NCBI GenBank assembly: GCA_938045805.1
Contig: CALIBL010000060.1
Coordinates: 1-48,812 of the forward strand
DNA: 48,812 bases
DNA from: an uncultured Rubripirellula sp.
GTDB lineage: Bacteria > Planctomycetota > Planctomycetia > Pirellulales > Pirellulaceae
Direction of reading: 5' to 3'
The notes under the pieces were generated by a model that ran no database searches, had not been told where the DNA came from, and saw only the letters and a program-made list of their open reading frames with translations. Numbering within the stretch: the stretch's first letter is position 1; each line of letters opens with the position of its first letter. This document shows, one piece after another, positions 46,957-48,812 of the stretch. The translations under genes and the position numbers were made by a program.

Positions 46957-48747
46957 ATGTGGAACCGGCAATCAGGACCAACGTCGAATCGCATCACCGA
47001 ATCCCAAGCGAGACTCGATGGTGAGCAGGCATGCGGCAACAGTCACCGGTCGGATAGCGGGCGATCATTCAAGGTTGAACTCAACCCAGTGGCCAGTGGT
47101 GTTTTCGAATTAACGACCGATGTGCTGCCTGTCGACATCGAAGATCTTCAGGCTAAATCGCTTCCCATTCGCGTCTCACCGATTAGGACGACTGCAAACG
47201 GATTCATCTTTCCGGAATCAAAACAGACTTTGCCACCCAAAATACCGAACGCCGGCGGTAAACCGAAAAAGCGTCCACGTTACGACTCTTCAAAGCGACA
47301 TCGAATCCAACCACCCAAAGACATTGTCAAGCTGCAAGATCGTCTCTACTACCTTCTTCAGCCCCCTCTCGACCTCCTCGTTGGCAGTGGACAGCTCAAT
47401 TTCCCTTTTGACCCGTTTCCTTACCAGCTTGATGGTATCGCTTTCCTCTTTCCTCGGTACGCCGCAGTACTCGCTGACGAGATGGGGCTTGGTAAGACAA
47501 TGCAAGCGATCAGCACGATCCGACTGCTGCTTTGCAGCGGTGAGGTTCGCAGCGTCCTGTTAGTCTGCCCCAAACCTTTGGTGACGAACTGGCTGAGAGA
47601 ATTCAGTGTTTGGGCTCCGGAAATTCCGATTGCAGCTATCGAGGGAAATGCGACGAAACGAGAATTCCAGTGGAAATCTCCCGAAATTCCCGTCAAGGTC
47701 GCTAACTATGAATTGCTGATGCGTGATAAAGAAACGGTCCTCGATAGTGGATTGCACTTCGACTTGGTGACTCTCGATGAAGCGCAACGAATTAAGAACC
47801 GCAACAGCACCACCAGCGAAATCATTCGCGCAATTCCTCGGACTCGATCGTGGGCGTTAACAGGAACGCCGGTCGAAAACTCACCAGATGACCTCGTCGG
47901 GATCTTTGATTACCTCTCGCCAGGTTATTTGAAAACGGGGATGCCCATGGCGGAAATGGCGAACGCTTCACGCGACTACATCATTCGACGCACCAAAGAT
48001 ATGGTGATGGATGACATGCCTCCCAAACTTTATCGCGATGCAGAACTTGATCTGACTCCCGAACAGTGGGCGACCTACCAGTCAGCGGAAAGCGAGGGCG
48101 TCATCCAACTCGAAGAACTTGATCAAGAATTAACGATCCAACACGTCTTTGAATTGGTGTTACGTCTCAAACAAATCTGCAACTTCGATCCAGCGACCGG
48201 ATCGAGTATCAAACTCGAACGATTGGTCGCTGACATGGAAGAGGTCGCGGCGAGCGGAAAGAAAGCCATCGTCTTCAGTCAGTGGGTACACAGCATTCAC
48301 AAAATGCTGCCGGCGCTAAAACGATTTGGGCCGCTCGAGTACCACGGAAAAGTACCGCATCGCAAACGCGACTCTATCATCGACCAATTCAAGCATGACC
48401 CCAAATGCAGCGTTATCCTGATGAGCTACGGAGCGGGAAGCGTTGGACTCAATTTACAATTTTGCGAATACGTCTTCCTGTTTGATCGATGGTGGAATCC
48501 GGCCATCGAAGACCAAGCGATTAATCGAGCCCATCGGATTGGTGCCAAGGGCGCCGTCACCGTGACGAGAATGCTGGCAATGAATACGATCGAGCAACGG
48601 ATTGCGACCGTTTTGGATCAGAAAAGAGAGATGTTTGACCTGCTTTTCTCAGATCAGGGCGGCCCAACCTCAGGTGGTGGGCTGACGCGAGACGAGATCT
48701 TTGGGCTATTTGATCTTCGTGCTCCCGGTGGGAAAAAAGTCGCCTAG
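46957..48747 (+). CDS. SWI2/SNF2 family DNA-dependent ATPase/helicase
   Basis: The 596-residue protein starts at ATG 46957 (GGAAG upstream). After a variable, Pro/Lys-rich N-terminal part of about 120 residues, it has the two RecA-like SNF2 lobes: YQLDGIAFLFPRYAAVLADE and MGLGKTMQAIST (motif I, about 164-185), VTLDEAQRIKNRNSTTSE (DEAQ, motif II, about 270-287), WALTGTPVENSPDDLVGIFD (motif III), KAIVFSQWVHSIHKML (motif IV) and SYGAGSVGLNLQFCEYVFLF, RWWNPAIEDQAINRAHRIGA (motifs V and VI). It uses ATP to translocate on double-stranded DNA, moving proteins or RNA polymerase, like bacterial RapA or Snf2-type repair helpers. At 596 residues it is compact and lacks SWIM or HepA-specific domains. The upstream hypothetical gene is a likely partner. 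Confidence 0.95.
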   Translation: MWNRQSGPTSNRITESQARLDGEQACGNSHRSDSGRSFKVELNPVASGVFELTTDVLPVDIEDLQAKSLPIRVSPIRTTANGFIFPESKQTLPPKIPNAGGKPKKRPRYDSSKRHRIQPPKDIVKLQDRLYYLLQPPLDLLVGSGQLNFPFDPFPYQLDGIAFLFPRYAAVLADEMGLGKTMQAISTIRLLLCSGEVRSVLLVCPKPLVTNWLREFSVWAPEIPIAAIEGNATKREFQWKSPEIPVKVANYELLMRDKETVLDSGLHFDLVTLDEAQRIKNRNSTTSEIIRAIPRTRSWALTGTPVENSPDDLVGIFDYLSPGYLKTGMPMAEMANASRDYIIRRTKDMVMDDMPPKLYRDAELDLTPEQWATYQSAESEGVIQLEELDQELTIQHVFELVLRLKQICNFDPATGSSIKLERLVADMEEVAASGKKAIVFSQWVHSIHKMLPALKRFGPLEYHGKVPHRKRDSIIDQFKHDPKCSVILMSYGAGSVGLNLQFCEYVFLFDRWWNPAIEDQAINRAHRIGAKGAVTVTRMLAMNTIEQRIATVLDQKREMFDLLFSDQGGPTSGGGLTRDEIFGLFDLRAPGGKKVA

Positions 48748-48756
48748 AAGATCAAA

Positions 48757-48804
48757 GTAGAAGCACCGCCGCTTCGGGAGGGTGGCTTGCGACGGCGCTT
48801 CTAC
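48757..48804. terminator. Long imperfect hairpin after the SNF2 gene
   Basis: Positions 48757-48772 pair with 48789-48804 over 16 bp with two mismatches (arms GTAGAAGCACCGCCGC and GCGACGGCGCTTCTAC). It begins 10 nt after the SNF2 stop. No T-tract is visible before the window ends, so this is a candidate terminator or an interspersed palindromic element. Confidence 0.45.
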
Positions 48805-48812
48805 TTGGAAAA

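Overview
The window looks like chromosomal DNA of a marine-type planctomycete (Planctomycetota, probably Pirellulaceae, near Rhodopirellula). The evidence is gene content typical of that group: three secreted or anchored sulfatases, a DUF1501 protein beside a PSCyt1/DUF1549/DUF1553 cytochrome-like giant protein, a GH99-like hydrolase, many signal peptides, weak Shine-Dalgarno (SD) sequences and several GTG or TTG starts. No species is claimed. I saw no tRNA, rRNA, CRISPR array, insertion sequence or phage gene.

Layout. 1-143: the 5' part of rpsU (minus). 144-773: mostly gene-free, with a perfect 13-bp hairpin. 774-953: a short acidic coiled-coil ORF. 971-11766 (minus): a sulfatase, an RraA-type aldolase/decarboxylase, glcF-glcE-glcD, an alanine/serine-glyoxylate aminotransferase, a glycolate/lactate permease and a hydroxypyruvate/glyoxylate reductase. 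Together these form a two-carbon acid pathway: import glycolate, oxidise it to glyoxylate, then transaminate or reduce it. 11971-18063 (plus): two secreted PHP-domain metallohydrolases flanking a small BON-like protein and a DUF819 membrane protein. 18115-22582 (minus): an orphan GspF-like protein, a class C beta-lactamase-like serine hydrolase, an ABC-2 permease and its ATPase. A 37-codon minus ORF (22722-22835) has a near-perfect SD and its start codon overlaps that of argJ. 22834-24063: argJ (arginine biosynthesis).

24093-26212 (minus): a sulfatase and an extremely Asp-rich protein encoded by a GAC repeat. 26734-28878 (plus): an LpoB-like lipoprotein and a COG3014-like lipoprotein, an envelope pair behind a possible ECF sigma promoter. 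28955-30022 (minus): an AraC regulator, divergent from a 404-residue membrane protein (30364-31578). 31575-36918 (minus): DUF1501 and LamG-PSCyt1-DUF1549-DUF1553. 37188-40637 (minus): a GH99-like hydrolase and an arylsulfatase separated by 3 nt, a small polysaccharide-degradation unit. 40727-42681 (minus): an HDAC-family deacetylase and a PIG-L deacetylase. 42913-45318 (plus): mtnA, csrA and a xylose-isomerase-like TIM barrel. 45447-45893 (minus): a coiled-coil hypothetical. 46204-48747 (plus): a hypothetical and a SNF2 helicase, ending in a long imperfect hairpin.

The most interesting points are the compact glycolate/glyoxylate cluster, the LpoB/COG3014 pair in a planctomycete, the unannotatable 37-codon ORF with a strong SD at the argJ start, the poly-Asp repeat protein, and the sulfatase with a CTNSR active-site motif. 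I see no clear defence island or obviously novel multi-gene machine. Functions are inferred from protein motifs read by eye; no database search was run.
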